Shown: piece by piece, positions 1 to 8,507 of the stretch
Layout of the letters: the number at the start of each line of letters is the position of its first letter
How positions within the stretch are numbered: position 1 is the first letter of the stretch
Source: Cetobacterium sp. 2A
GTDB taxonomy: Bacteria > Fusobacteriota > Fusobacteriia > Fusobacteriales > Fusobacteriaceae
Direction: 5' to 3'
Assembly: GCF_014250685.1 (NCBI RefSeq)
Contig: NZ_JACFAJ010000005.1
Span: 1 to 64,000, forward strand
Length of the DNA: 64,000 bases
Program-made: the position numbers and the translations under genes
The notes under the pieces: model-generated
The model's database searches: none
The model's input: only the letters and a program-made list of their open reading frames with translations
Told to the model about the DNA's origin: nothing

Positions 1-1
1 T

Positions 2-481
2 ATAGTAGGTGAAATAGCAAAGAATGTTTCTATTCCAGTCTTTGGAGCAGGAGGAGTTATGACTCCAGAAGATGCAACAAGAATGTTAGATCTGGGAGCC
101 ACTGGTGTTCAAATGGGAAGCAGATTTATTGCATCTGAAGAGTGTGAGGTTGATCAATTTTTCAAAGAAATGTATATAAAAGCTGAAGAGGGAGATGTTT
201 TAACTATAATGAGTTCTGCAGGATTACCTGCTAATGCAATTAGATCTCCATATGTTGAAAAAATAATAGAAGGAACAGAAGTTCTAACTCCTAAATCTTG
301 TCATAGATGTTTAAAAAAATGTAGTTTGAAATTCTGTGTTAATGAATCTTTAAGAAAAGGTCACAGTGGAAACTACGACGAAGGAATTTTCTTTGCTGGA
401 AAAGAAGTTCACAGAATTAAAGAGATTTTAACAGTTAAAGAAATTTTCAGAAGATTTGCTCCAGTATTTCAAAATGCTTAG
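2..481 (+). CDS. Nitronate monooxygenase / flavin-dependent oxidoreductase (3' end only)
   Basis: The gene enters from the left edge; its frame is open from base 2. The 159 visible residues hold the C-terminal half of an FMN-binding TIM barrel of the nitronate monooxygenase / enoyl-ACP reductase II (FabK) family. VFGAGGVMTPEDA and GVQMGSRF are the phosphate-binding segments near the barrel end. The tail has four cysteines (CHRCLKKCSLKFC), unusual for a plain nitronate monooxygenase; they could bind metal, which is inference. Nitronate monooxygenase and FabK cannot be separated without the N-terminus. A strong hairpin terminator follows the stop. Confidence 0.8.
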   Translation: MVGEIAKNVSIPVFGAGGVMTPEDATRMLDLGATGVQMGSRFIASEECEVDQFFKEMYIKAEEGDVLTIMSSAGLPANAIRSPYVEKIIEGTEVLTPKSCHRCLKKCSLKFCVNESLRKGHSGNYDEGIFFAGKEVHRIKEILTVKEIFRRFAPVFQNA

Positions 482-502
482 TTAATATAAAAATTAAACT
501 TA

Positions 503-548
503 AATAAAGAAACTACATATAAGTCTAGTTATATGTAGTTTCTTTATT
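503..548 (+). terminator. Rho-independent terminator
   Basis: A perfect 20-bp stem (503-522 with 529-548) closes a 6-base loop and is followed by a T-rich run. It lies 22 bases after the oxidoreductase stop and ends that transcript. Confidence 0.9.
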
Positions 549-661
549 TTTATTTTGTATTTTTTTATAAATAATTATTAAGATTAAGTATCTATAATTT
601 ATATCTAAAACCTATTTATAATTTATTTTAGTGGTTTTATATAAGTAGTTACAAAAAAAAC

Positions 662-690
662 AAAAAAGCCCTTGAAAAAAGGACTTTTTT
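662..690 (-). terminator. Terminator of the minus-strand amidohydrolase transcript
   Basis: An A6-GCCCTT / AAGGAC-T6 hairpin (one mismatch, loop 74-78) is followed on the minus strand by a long T-rich run. It lies about 95 bases past the stop of the broken amidohydrolase. I see nothing else in the 482-783 gap apart from this and the previous terminator. Confidence 0.7.
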
Positions 691-783
691 GAGAGTTTAC
701 TAAACAAAACATAAGGTACTATGATTATAACTTATAATTCATTGCATTAACAATATATAATATATATAGTTAGTTTTTTTTAT

Positions 784-1946
784 TTATAAATATTTTTTTC
801 CATTATAAATATTCATAATTTGCATCATAACTCCATACACTAAAGAATCTTCGTCAATATCAAAATTTCCATTGTGAGCAGGGAAGCAATTATTATTTAA
901 TTTATTTTTACAACCAAGAGTAAAAAATGCTCCAGGAACTTCTTCTATAAAATATGCAAAATCTTCTACTCCCATATTGGCCATATCTTTTTCATAAACT
1001 TTATCTGGTCCAAATAGTTCGATTGCATTTTCTTTAACTATAGTTACAGGTCTTTCATGATTCACAAGAGCTGTATACCCTTCTTCTCTAATAAACTCTC
1101 CTTTTCCTCCATATGCAATTGGTAGCGTTGTAACCATTTCATCGATTCTTTTTAGCATTCTTTTTCTTACATCAGGATTTAAAGTTCTTAGCGTTCCAAC
1201 TAATTCAACATAGTCAGATACAATATTTCCAGCTGTTCCAGCATTTATTTTTCCAATAGTAATAACTCCACTTTCTCTTGCATCTAAATTTCTACTTACG
1301 ATTGATTGAAGCCCTATTATAGTATGAGCGGCTATAACTATTGCATCTACACCCTTTGAAGGATAAGCTCCGTGACAACTTTCTCCGTATATTTTTATTC
1401 TTAAAGTATCTGAAGATGCATTCATTGATCCATATCTTATTCCTATCATTCCTGTTTCAATATTTTCATCCATATGCAATCCAAAAACTAAATCTACGCT
1501 CTCTAAAGCTCCAGCCTCTATCATAGGCTTAGCTCCACCTACTGTTTCTTCGGCAGGTTGGAATAATAATCTGATATTATATGGTGGTTTTATTTTTCAG
1601 AACTAAAATATTTTGCAACTCCCAAAAGAATACTCATATGTGCATCATGACCACAAGCATGACATCTTCCTTGAATTTTAGACGCATAATCTACTTCTTT
1701 ATTGTCCTGAATCGGTAAAGCGTCCATATCAGCTCTTAACGCTACTGTAAAAGTCTCATCTTCTCCTTTAATGTTAGCAATTATTCCAGTATTAGCGATA
1801 TTTTTTCTATATTTTATTCCCATCTCATCTAAATATTTACAAATTTGACCCATAGTTCTAAATTCATTCATTCCCAATTCTGGATATTGATGAAAATCTC
1901 TCCTAATTTCAATCAACCATTTTTTTAGTTTCATAACTTTTTCCAT
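784..1946 (-). pseudogene. M20-family amidohydrolase (hippurate hydrolase-like), frameshifted
   Basis: Two reading frames together encode one M20D peptidase/amidohydrolase, a family that hydrolyses N-acyl amino acids with a two-metal site. The N-terminal part (1946-1590) has RRDFHQYPELGMNE, ALRADMDALPI and the metal motif GRCHACGHDAHM. It then stops in ...KYFSSEK. The C-terminal part continues one frame over as IKPPYNIRLLFQPAEE, GLHMDENI and FPAHNGNFDID. Adding one A to the A5 run (plus-strand T run 1593-1597) restores a continuous protein of about 387 residues. It is either a pseudogene by homopolymer slippage or an assembly error. It follows the small membrane gene at 1963-2214 by 16 bases, with a good ribosome binding site. 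Confidence 0.85.
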
Positions 1947-1962
1947 AAAATCTTTCTTCTCC

Positions 1963-2214
1963 TTATTTATTATTTTTTTTAAATTTTAAATATATAAAAA
2001 GTACTATATATGATGGAATAAGTAGAACTATAACACCTAAAATAATGGCTAATGTTTCTGGAACTCCAAAACCAAAAGCAAAGAAAAAAGCCAGACTCTC
2101 GATTAGCTCAATGGGATTCGGAAAAAAATTATTTCCTGAAATATGCATTGCCTTTCCTAAAATAAATATATTTAATATAAACGGAATTATTATTAATGAA
2201 ATACTTTTTATCAA
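1963..2214 (-). CDS. Small membrane protein, unknown function
   Basis: An 83-residue, very hydrophobic protein with two or three membrane segments: residues about 3-20, 41-50 and 53-76. It ends in a positively charged tail (KFKKNNK), suggesting a cytoplasmic C-terminus. It starts at TTG, chosen because AGGAGG lies seven bases upstream; no ATG start fits as well. It is first in a two-gene operon with the M20 amidohydrolase, so a role in substrate uptake or membrane placement for that enzyme is possible, but that is inference. I do not recognise the family. Confidence 0.7.
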   Translation of the reverse strand: MIKSISLIIIPFILNIFILGKAMHISGNNFFPNPIELIESLAFFFAFGFGVPETLAIILGVIVLLIPSYIVLFIYLKFKKNNK

Positions 2215-2249
2215 GGTAAGACCTCCTATTTTTATTGGCTTATTCTAAT

Positions 2250-2278
2250 AAAATACACTATTTCTAATTTTTTTGCAA
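2250..2278 (-). promoter_or_regulatory. Promoter for the membrane protein/amidohydrolase operon
   Basis: On the minus strand TTGCAA (-35, 2273-2278) and TATTTT (-10, 2250-2255) are 17 bases apart. It fires away from the histidine operon promoter. Confidence 0.55.
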
Positions 2279-2298
2279 TCAATCTATTTTAAAATATT

Positions 2299-2310
2299 TA
2301 GAACGTTCTA
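2299..2310. promoter_or_regulatory. Palindromic operator candidate between divergent promoters
   Basis: TAGAACGTTCTA is a perfect 12-bp palindrome touching the -35 box of the histidine operon promoter and about 20 bases upstream of the opposite promoter. A central CG half-site arrangement is common for LacI-type and some other repressors, but no regulator gene lies next to it. Confidence 0.45.
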
Positions 2311-2339
2311 TTGACTTTATATCACCTTTTAAGTAATAT
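2311..2339 (+). promoter_or_regulatory. Promoter of the histidine utilisation operon
   Basis: TTGACT (2311-2316) and TAATAT (2334-2339) with a 17-base spacer are a near-consensus sigma-70 promoter. The transcript would start near 2346 and leave a leader of about 50 bases before the first gene. Confidence 0.75.
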
Positions 2340-2395
2340 ACTTAGCACTAATGAAATCTTCTACTTATAAAATAAGTTTTAAAAGGAGGATATTT

Positions 2396-3694
2396 ATGAT
2401 TTTTAATCCAGTAATACTTTCAGTTACTACTATGATTATACTTTCACTATTAAAATTAAATGTCATTTTTGCAATTTTAATTGCTGCGCTTGTTGCAGGT
2501 ATCACGTCTGGAATGAGCCTTTCAAGTACCATGAGTACACTAATTGGTGGTATGGGTGGAAACTCTGAAACAGCTCTTAGTTACATCCTATTGGGAGCAC
2601 TTGCAGTAGCAATTAGTAACACCGGTGTTGCTTCTATTTTAGCAAAAAAGATTTCAAAAATTGTAAGTGGAAGAAAATGGATTCTTCTATTTATTATCGC
2701 TACTATTGCTTGTTTTTCACAAAATTTAATTCCTGTTCATATCGCATTTATCCCTATACTTATCCCACCTTTACTTAAACTAATGGATGAATTAAAACTT
2801 GATAGAAGAAGTATGGCATGTGCCCTTACTTTTGGTTTGAAAATGCCTTACATAGTTATGCCTGTAGGATTTGGTCTGATTTTCCATACAATTGTAAAAG
2901 ATCAAATTATTGCAAATGGTGTTGCTGTTGAACTGAGCCAAGTTTGGAGATCGACTTGGATTCTTGGATTAGCAATGCTTTCGGGACTTTTCATTGCAGT
3001 ATTCATTACTTATTCTAAAAATAGAGATTATCAACTTAAACCTTTAGTTGGAGAGAAAAATGTTGTAGCAGAAGTAATGGAGCCAAAACATTGGATTACT
3101 TTAGTTGCTGCAATTGTAGCTTTCTCTATTCAACTTTATACTGGTTCTCTTCCTCTTGGTGCCATTGTAGCTATTGCTATTATGCTTGCAACTAAAGTTG
3201 TTAAATGGGATGAATTAGATTCAGTTCTAAATGGTGGTATTGGTATCATGGGTCTTATAGCTTTCATTATGCTAGTTGCTGCTGGATATGGAAGTGTTAT
3301 AAGAGAAACTGGTGCCGTTACAAGTTTAGTTACAAGTGTAAGTGGATTTGTTGGTGGTAGTAAGTTTATAGGTTCTTCAATTATGCTACTTGTAGGACTT
3401 TTTGTTACTATGGGAATAGGAACTTCTTTTGGAACTATACCTATACTTGCCGCTATATATGTCCCACTAGCTTTAGAATTAGGAATATCTCCGGCTGGAA
3501 CAATAGTTCTAATCGCTGCTGCTGGAGCTTTAGGGGATGCTGGTTCACCCGCATCTGATTCAACACTTGGACCAACTGCTGGATTAAATGCTGATGGACA
3601 GCATGATCATATATGGGATACCTGTGTCCCTACATTCTTACACTACAATATTCCGCTTTTAATAGCTGGGCTTATTGGAGGAGTACTATTTTAA
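2396..3694 (+). CDS. YuiF/NhaC-type transporter, predicted histidine importer
   Basis: A 432-residue, about 12-segment membrane protein of the Na+/H+ antiporter-like family that includes B. subtilis YuiF, often annotated as a predicted histidine transporter. The N-terminus (LILSLLKLNVIFAILIAAL, then SLSSTM and GGMGGNSETALSY) and the Gly/Ser-rich GDAGSPASDSTLGPT loop near the C-terminus fit the family. The start is the second in-frame ATG, because AAGGAGG lies just before it; the ATG 45 bases upstream has no such site. It is first in the hut operon, 15 bases before hutH, which supports histidine as substrate. Confidence 0.8.
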   Translation: MIFNPVILSVTTMIILSLLKLNVIFAILIAALVAGITSGMSLSSTMSTLIGGMGGNSETALSYILLGALAVAISNTGVASILAKKISKIVSGRKWILLFIIATIACFSQNLIPVHIAFIPILIPPLLKLMDELKLDRRSMACALTFGLKMPYIVMPVGFGLIFHTIVKDQIIANGVAVELSQVWRSTWILGLAMLSGLFIAVFITYSKNRDYQLKPLVGEKNVVAEVMEPKHWITLVAAIVAFSIQLYTGSLPLGAIVAIAIMLATKVVKWDELDSVLNGGIGIMGLIAFIMLVAAGYGSVIRETGAVTSLVTSVSGFVGGSKFIGSSIMLLVGLFVTMGIGTSFGTIPILAAIYVPLALELGISPAGTIVLIAAAGALGDAGSPASDSTLGPTAGLNADGQHDHIWDTCVPTFLHYNIPLLIAGLIGGVLF

Positions 3695-3709
3695 AAAGGG
3701 GGAATTAAC

Positions 3710-5242
3710 TTGGAAATTATTATCGGTAAAGAAAGACTCTCACTACAAGATTTAATGAATGTTACTAGAAAAAATTATGTTGTAAAAATTGATGACTCAG
3801 CTATGGAAAAAGTGAAGATAGCTCGAAAACTTGTAGAGGATTATGTTGATGAAGGAAGAATATCATACGGAATAACAACTGGATTTGGAAAATTTTCAGA
3901 TCAAGTTATATCAAAAGAACAGACTGGAACTCTTCAAAAAAATCTTATAATGAGTCACGCTTGTGGAGTAGGAGATCCTCTACCATTAGATGTGGTTAGA
4001 GGTATAATGTTATTAAGAATTAATAATCTTTCCAAGGGACATTCTGGTGTAAGACCCCTTATAATTAATACTTTAATAGATATGTTAAATAAAAATGTTA
4101 CACCATATATTCCAGAAAAAGGCTCATTAGGAGCATCTGGAGATTTAGCTCCTTTATCACATATGGTTCTTGTTATGTTAGGAATGGGTAAAGCCTATTA
4201 TAACGGAGAGTTACTTCCTGGAGCCGAGGCTATGAAAAAAGCTGGAGTAGAAATATTAGAAGAACTATCTTCAAAAGAAGGATTAGCTTTAATCAATGGA
4301 ACACAGGTTATGACTTCTGTTGGAGCACACGTAACTTATGATGGAATAAACTTATTAAAACATCTTGATTTAGCTGTTGCCCTTTCTATGGAGGCTCTAA
4401 ACGGAATAATTTGTGCTTTTGATCCTAGAATACAGGAGCTTAGAGGTCATGAAGGTCAAATAAAAACAGCTGAAAATGTAAGAAGAATCTTAAATGGAAG
4501 TTCTTCGATTACAAAACAAGGAGAGTTAAGAACTCAAGATGCATATGTTCTAAGATGCTCTCCACAAATTCATGGAGCTAGTAAAGATGCTTTAGATTTT
4601 ATTAGAAAAAAAGTTGAAATAGAAATGGATGCTGTAACTGATAATCCTATTATATTCCCAGATACTGATGATGTTTTATCAGGTGGAAATTTCCATGGTC
4701 AACCTATGGCACTTCCTTTTGATTTTCTAGGTATCGCATTATCGGAAGTTGCTGATGTTTCTGAGAGAAGAATTGAAAGATTAGTAAACCCTAGTTTAAA
4801 TTGTGGCCTTCCAGCTTTCCTTATAGAAAATGGTGGTCTTAATTCTGGATTTATGATTGTTCAATACAGTGCAGCTTCATTAGTTTCAGAAAATAAAGTT
4901 TTAGCTCATCCAGCTTCTGTAGATTCAATTCCATCTTCTGCAAACCAAGAAGATCACGTTTCTATGGGAACTATCGCAGCTAGAAAAGCTGGAGAAATTT
5001 TAAAAAATAGTAGAAAAGTTGTTGCTATGGAATTATTATCAGCATGTCAAGGAATCGACTTAAGAAGAGTAGAAAAACTAGGTGCTGGAACTAGTAAAGC
5101 TTATGATCTTATTAGAGAAGTAGTAACTTACTTAGACACCGATAGAGTTATGTATCTAGACATAGATGCTGTAGAAAACTTAATTATGGGGAATAGTATT
5201 GTTGAAAATGTTGAAAATGCAATTGGAGAGCTTAATATTTAA
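3710..5242 (+). CDS. hutH: Histidine ammonia-lyase
   Basis: Deaminates L-histidine to trans-urocanate, the first step of histidine breakdown, in the cytoplasm. The 510 residues match the family length. Ala142-Ser143-Gly144 within GSLGASGDLAPLSH form the self-made MIO electrophile. YGITTGFGKF, SSANQEDHVSMG and the QIHGASKDAL region are further family signatures. It starts at TTG, preceded by AAGGGGG. Its end and the next gene's start are 19 bases apart. The operon has no urocanase, so the next step must be encoded elsewhere. Confidence 0.97.
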   Translation: MEIIIGKERLSLQDLMNVTRKNYVVKIDDSAMEKVKIARKLVEDYVDEGRISYGITTGFGKFSDQVISKEQTGTLQKNLIMSHACGVGDPLPLDVVRGIMLLRINNLSKGHSGVRPLIINTLIDMLNKNVTPYIPEKGSLGASGDLAPLSHMVLVMLGMGKAYYNGELLPGAEAMKKAGVEILEELSSKEGLALINGTQVMTSVGAHVTYDGINLLKHLDLAVALSMEALNGIICAFDPRIQELRGHEGQIKTAENVRRILNGSSSITKQGELRTQDAYVLRCSPQIHGASKDALDFIRKKVEIEMDAVTDNPIIFPDTDDVLSGGNFHGQPMALPFDFLGIALSEVADVSERRIERLVNPSLNCGLPAFLIENGGLNSGFMIVQYSAASLVSENKVLAHPASVDSIPSSANQEDHVSMGTIAARKAGEILKNSRKVVAMELLSACQGIDLRRVEKLGAGTSKAYDLIREVVTYLDTDRVMYLDIDAVENLIMGNSIVENVENAIGELNI

Positions 5243-5261
5243 ACTTAAGGGGGAGAATAAA

Positions 5262-6158
5262 ATGGCAAAATTAGTTCAATGTGTTCCTAACTATAGTGAG
5301 GGAAGAAATTTAGAAATCATCGAAGCAATTTGTGCACCATTTAAAAACAATAGTAAGATTAAATTTATGGGTGCAGAACCAGATGCAGATTATAATAGAA
5401 CTGTTGTCACAGTTATAGGAGATCCTGAAGAAGTTTCAAAAGCAGTTATTGAATCTGTTGGAATCGCTTCTAAATTAATAGATTTAAGAAATCATAAAGG
5501 AGAACATTTCAGAATGGGGGCAACAGATGTTGTTCCGTTCATACCAATAAAAGATATGACAACTAATGAATGTGTTGAATTATCAAAAATAGTAGCTGAA
5601 GAAATAAGTAAACAGTTCCAAATTCCAGTTTTTCTTTATGAAAACTCGGCATCAGCTCCAAATAGAGTAGCTCTTCCTGATATCAGAAAAGGAGAGTTTG
5701 AAGGTATGACAGATAAATTAAAATTAGAAGCTTGGGGACCTGACTTCGGAGACAGAGCTCCACATCCTTCAGCTGGTGTAACAGCAGTTGGAGCACGTAT
5801 GCCTCTTGTTGCATTTAATATAAACTTAGACACTAATGACATGAATGTAGCTAAAGAGATAGCTAAATCAATCAGATTTTCAAGCGGTGGTTTTAGATAT
5901 ATTCAAGCTGGTCCGGCTGAGATTAAAGAAAAAGGATTTGTTCAAGTTACTATGAATATTAAAGATTATAAAAAGAATCCTATTTATAGAGTATTTGAAA
6001 CTGTTAAAATGGAAGCGAAAAGATATGGGGTAAATGTCACAGGAAGTGAAATTATAGGTGCTGTTCCAACTGAGGCTTTAGCCGAATCTCTAGCATATTA
6101 TCTTGGACTTCAGGGTTTTAATATGGATAAAATTATTGAAACTGAGTTATTAAAGTAA
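5262..6158 (+). CDS. ftcD: Glutamate formimidoyltransferase
   Basis: Moves the formimino group of N-formimino-L-glutamate to tetrahydrofolate, giving glutamate and 5-formimino-THF. The 298 residues correspond to the transferase half of animal FTCD. CVPNYSEGRN at the start and RNHKGEHFRMGATDVVPFIP near residues 76-95 are family hallmarks; the second carries the expected catalytic His. The ATG at 5262 follows GGGGGAGAA and is preferred over an upstream in-frame ATG lying inside hutH. The cyclodeaminase half is a separate gene two places downstream (7429). Confidence 0.93.
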   Translation: MAKLVQCVPNYSEGRNLEIIEAICAPFKNNSKIKFMGAEPDADYNRTVVTVIGDPEEVSKAVIESVGIASKLIDLRNHKGEHFRMGATDVVPFIPIKDMTTNECVELSKIVAEEISKQFQIPVFLYENSASAPNRVALPDIRKGEFEGMTDKLKLEAWGPDFGDRAPHPSAGVTAVGARMPLVAFNINLDTNDMNVAKEIAKSIRFSSGGFRYIQAGPAEIKEKGFVQVTMNIKDYKKNPIYRVFETVKMEAKRYGVNVTGSEIIGAVPTEALAESLAYYLGLQGFNMDKIIETELLK

Positions 6159-6168
6159 GAGGTGAACT

Positions 6169-7413
6169 ATGGGTGCAGATTTAATTTTTTACAATATTGG
6201 ACAACTAGTTACAAGTAGAGAACTTGAAAAAAATTCAGGTTCTTCTATGGAGAATATAGAAATTTTAGAAAATGGATATGTGGCCGTTGAAAACGGCCAC
6301 ATCCTTACTTTTGGAACAGGTAAGGTTCCAAATAATCTGGTGGGTCTAAATACTAAGCTAATTGATGTTGAAGGTAAAGTGCTGTCTCCAGGGCTTATTG
6401 ACTCTCATACTCATTTAGTCCATGGCGGTTCAAGAGAAAATGAGTTTTCTATGAAAATTTCTGGAGTTCCTTATCTTGAAATTTTAAAAAATGGTGGAGG
6501 TATTCTAAGTTCTGTTTCTGCAACTAGAGAAGCGACAGCTGAAGAGCTTTTATCAAAAGCTAAAAATACTTTAGCTAAAATGTTAAGTTTTGGTGTTACA
6601 GCAGTAGAATCAAAGAGTGGATACGGACTGGATTTAGAAAATGAAATTAAACAACTTGAGGTTAATAAAACTTTAAACCTTATTCAACCAGTTCATATTA
6701 TATCAACTTTTATGGGAGCTCATGCAACTCCAAAGGAATTTAAAGACTCTCCAGAAAGATTTTTAGATTCTGTTATTAATATGCTTCCAATAATCAAAGA
6801 AAAAGAATTAGCAGAATTTTGTGATGTATTTTGTGAAAAGAATATTTTTTCTATACCTGAAAGTAAAGAACTTCTGTCAAAAGCTAAAGAATTGGGATTT
6901 AAAATTAAAATTCACGCTGATGAAATTGAATCTTTAGGGGGAGCGGAACTTGCTGGAGAACTGGGAGCTGTTTCAGCTGACCATATTATGGCAATAAGTG
7001 AAGCAGGGATACAATCGCTTAAAGAAAATCAAGTTATTGGGAATCTTCTTCCTGGAACCTCTTTTAATTTATGTAAAGCATATGCCCCAGCTAGAAAATT
7101 AATCGAATCAGGAGTTGAAATTGCTCTTTCTACGGACTATAATCCTGGATCTTGTCCATGTGAAAATTTACAGCTTATAATGCAAATAGCAGCATCTCAA
7201 ATGAAGATGACTCCCAAAGAAGTGTTTAAAGCTGTAACTATAAACGCAGCTAAATCTATAGGTAAAGAAGATACTATTGGATCTATCGATGTTGGGAAAA
7301 AAGCTGACTTTGTTATCTTTGATGCACATAATATCGATTATATTTTATATCATTTTGGAACTTCACACACTCAATCAGTTTACATAGGTGGAAGTTTAGT
7401 TTATAAAAAATAG
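6169..7413 (+). CDS. hutI: Imidazolonepropionase
   Basis: Opens the imidazolone ring of 4-imidazolone-5-propanoate to give N-formimino-L-glutamate. A 414-residue metal-dependent amidohydrolase: DSHTHLVHGGSRENEF (metal His pair and substrate loop), KSGYGL, IHADEIESLGG, and ALSTDYNPGSCPCENL with the metal Asp. The start follows ftcD by 10 bases with GAGGTG upstream. An 11-bp inverted repeat with a 3-base loop (6278-6302) lies inside the early coding region and could form an mRNA hairpin. Confidence 0.96.
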   Translation: MGADLIFYNIGQLVTSRELEKNSGSSMENIEILENGYVAVENGHILTFGTGKVPNNLVGLNTKLIDVEGKVLSPGLIDSHTHLVHGGSRENEFSMKISGVPYLEILKNGGGILSSVSATREATAEELLSKAKNTLAKMLSFGVTAVESKSGYGLDLENEIKQLEVNKTLNLIQPVHIISTFMGAHATPKEFKDSPERFLDSVINMLPIIKEKELAEFCDVFCEKNIFSIPESKELLSKAKELGFKIKIHADEIESLGGAELAGELGAVSADHIMAISEAGIQSLKENQVIGNLLPGTSFNLCKAYAPARKLIESGVEIALSTDYNPGSCPCENLQLIMQIAASQMKMTPKEVFKAVTINAAKSIGKEDTIGSIDVGKKADFVIFDAHNIDYILYHFGTSHTQSVYIGGSLVYKK

Positions 7414-7428
7414 GGAGGAAATAGCAAC

Positions 7429-8070
7429 ATGAAACTTATACATATGTCTGTTGAAAATTTCTTAAAAGAAGTAGATTCTAATACTCCAGCTCCTGGTGGG
7501 GGATCGGTTGCAGCGCTAGCTTCAACTCTAGGTGCATCTCTTACTAGAATGGTTGGACATTTAACTTTAAATAAAAAAAAATATAAAGAATTAGATGAGA
7601 ATATTAAAATAAGATTCGAAGAGACTTTTGATATGTTTGCTAATTTAAAAGATGAATTAGAAAAACTTATAGATAAAGATACTGATGCATATAATTTAGT
7701 TATGGATGCTTATAAATTGCCTAAAGAAACTGAAGAAGATAAAAAAATTAGAGTTGATGAAATTCAAAAATCATTAAAACTTGCTATATATACTCCTTTA
7801 GAAATTTGTAGACTTTCTCTTAAAGGACTTTATTCTATTGAACCAATTCTAGAATATGGAAATTCAAATGCAATAACTGATTTAGGTGTTGCTGCAATAA
7901 TGTTTTTATCAGGTATCGAAGGCGGAATTTTAAATGTTAAAGTTAACCTTTCTTCTATTACAGATGAAGAATTCAGAGCTGAAACTTTAAAAGAAATTGA
8001 TAAAATTTATAATGATGCGGTAAAGAAAAAAATTGAAATTTTAAAAGTTGTGAATACATATTTAGTATAA
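7429..8070 (+). CDS. fchA: Formimidotetrahydrofolate cyclodeaminase
   Basis: Converts 5-formimino-THF to 5,10-methenyl-THF and ammonia, completing the folate-dependent branch started by ftcD. The 213-residue, mainly helical protein has the family start TPAPGGGSVAALAS (residues 19-32) and the later GNSNAITDLGVAA segment. It follows hutI by 15 bases, with GGGAGGAAAT upstream, and is the last gene of the operon. A fused bifunctional FTCD is typical of animals; separate genes are the common arrangement in anaerobic bacteria. Confidence 0.93.
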   Translation: MKLIHMSVENFLKEVDSNTPAPGGGSVAALASTLGASLTRMVGHLTLNKKKYKELDENIKIRFEETFDMFANLKDELEKLIDKDTDAYNLVMDAYKLPKETEEDKKIRVDEIQKSLKLAIYTPLEICRLSLKGLYSIEPILEYGNSNAITDLGVAAIMFLSGIEGGILNVKVNLSSITDEEFRAETLKEIDKIYNDAVKKKIEILKVVNTYLV

Positions 8071-8093
8071 ATCAAATATTTTAATAAGAAAAA

Positions 8094-8119
8094 AAGGAAC
8101 TAACAATAGTTAGTTCCTT
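8094..8119. terminator. Terminator between fchA and the cold-shock gene
   Basis: An 11-bp perfect stem (8094-8104 with 8109-8119) closes a 4-base loop. On the minus strand it runs into a T-rich tract, so it best serves the cold-shock gene; on the plus strand it may stop the hut operon less efficiently. Confidence 0.75.
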
Positions 8120-8137
8120 AACAAGCATAAGTTATAA

Positions 8138-8335
8138 TTACTTAGTTTTGATGTTTGAAGCTTGAGGTCCTTTTTGTCCTTCAGTTACATCAAAAGTAAC
8201 TTCTTCTCCCTCGTTTAAAGTTTTGAATCCGTCTTTTTGAATTTGAGAGAAGTGTGCGAATACATCTTTCCCGTCTTCACCAGTGATGAATCCAAATCCT
8301 TTCTCTTGATTAAACCATTTAACGATACCTTTCAT
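8138..8335 (-). CDS. cspA: Cold-shock domain RNA-binding protein
   Basis: A 65-residue single cold-shock domain (OB fold) that binds single-stranded nucleic acid and melts mRNA structure. KGFGFI (RNP1, residues 12-17) and VFAHF (RNP2, residues 25-29) are both intact, and the start MKGIVKWFN is typical. GGAGG lies just upstream. A promoter about 130 bases upstream leaves a long leader of the kind seen in many csp genes, where leader structure controls temperature response; that role here is inference. Confidence 0.96.
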   Translation of the reverse strand: MKGIVKWFNQEKGFGFITGEDGKDVFAHFSQIQKDGFKTLNEGEEVTFDVTEGQKGPQASNIKTK

Positions 8336-8464
8336 AGTATACCTCCAAAAATTAAATTTTAATGATATAAATCTTCAATTAATTGTAATAAAGCAGTATA
8401 CACAAAAAGGTTCCTTCTATTATTAACACATTAAACTCTTATTTATAAACATTTAACTACACGT

Positions 8465-8493
8465 AGTATACATTACTTTTTAGTAATTGTAAA
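8465..8493 (-). promoter_or_regulatory. Promoter of the cold-shock gene with long leader
   Basis: On the minus strand TTTACA (-35, 8488-8493) and TATACT (-10, 8465-8470) have a 17-base spacer. Transcription from about 8458 gives a leader of about 120 bases. Confidence 0.65.
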
Positions 8494-8507
8494 TATTTTT
8501 TTGGATT

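Noticed and set aside
2045-2248. Open frame of 67 codons on the plus strand
   Set aside because: It lies opposite the 83-residue membrane gene, which has a good ribosome binding site and hydrophobic pattern; this frame has neither.
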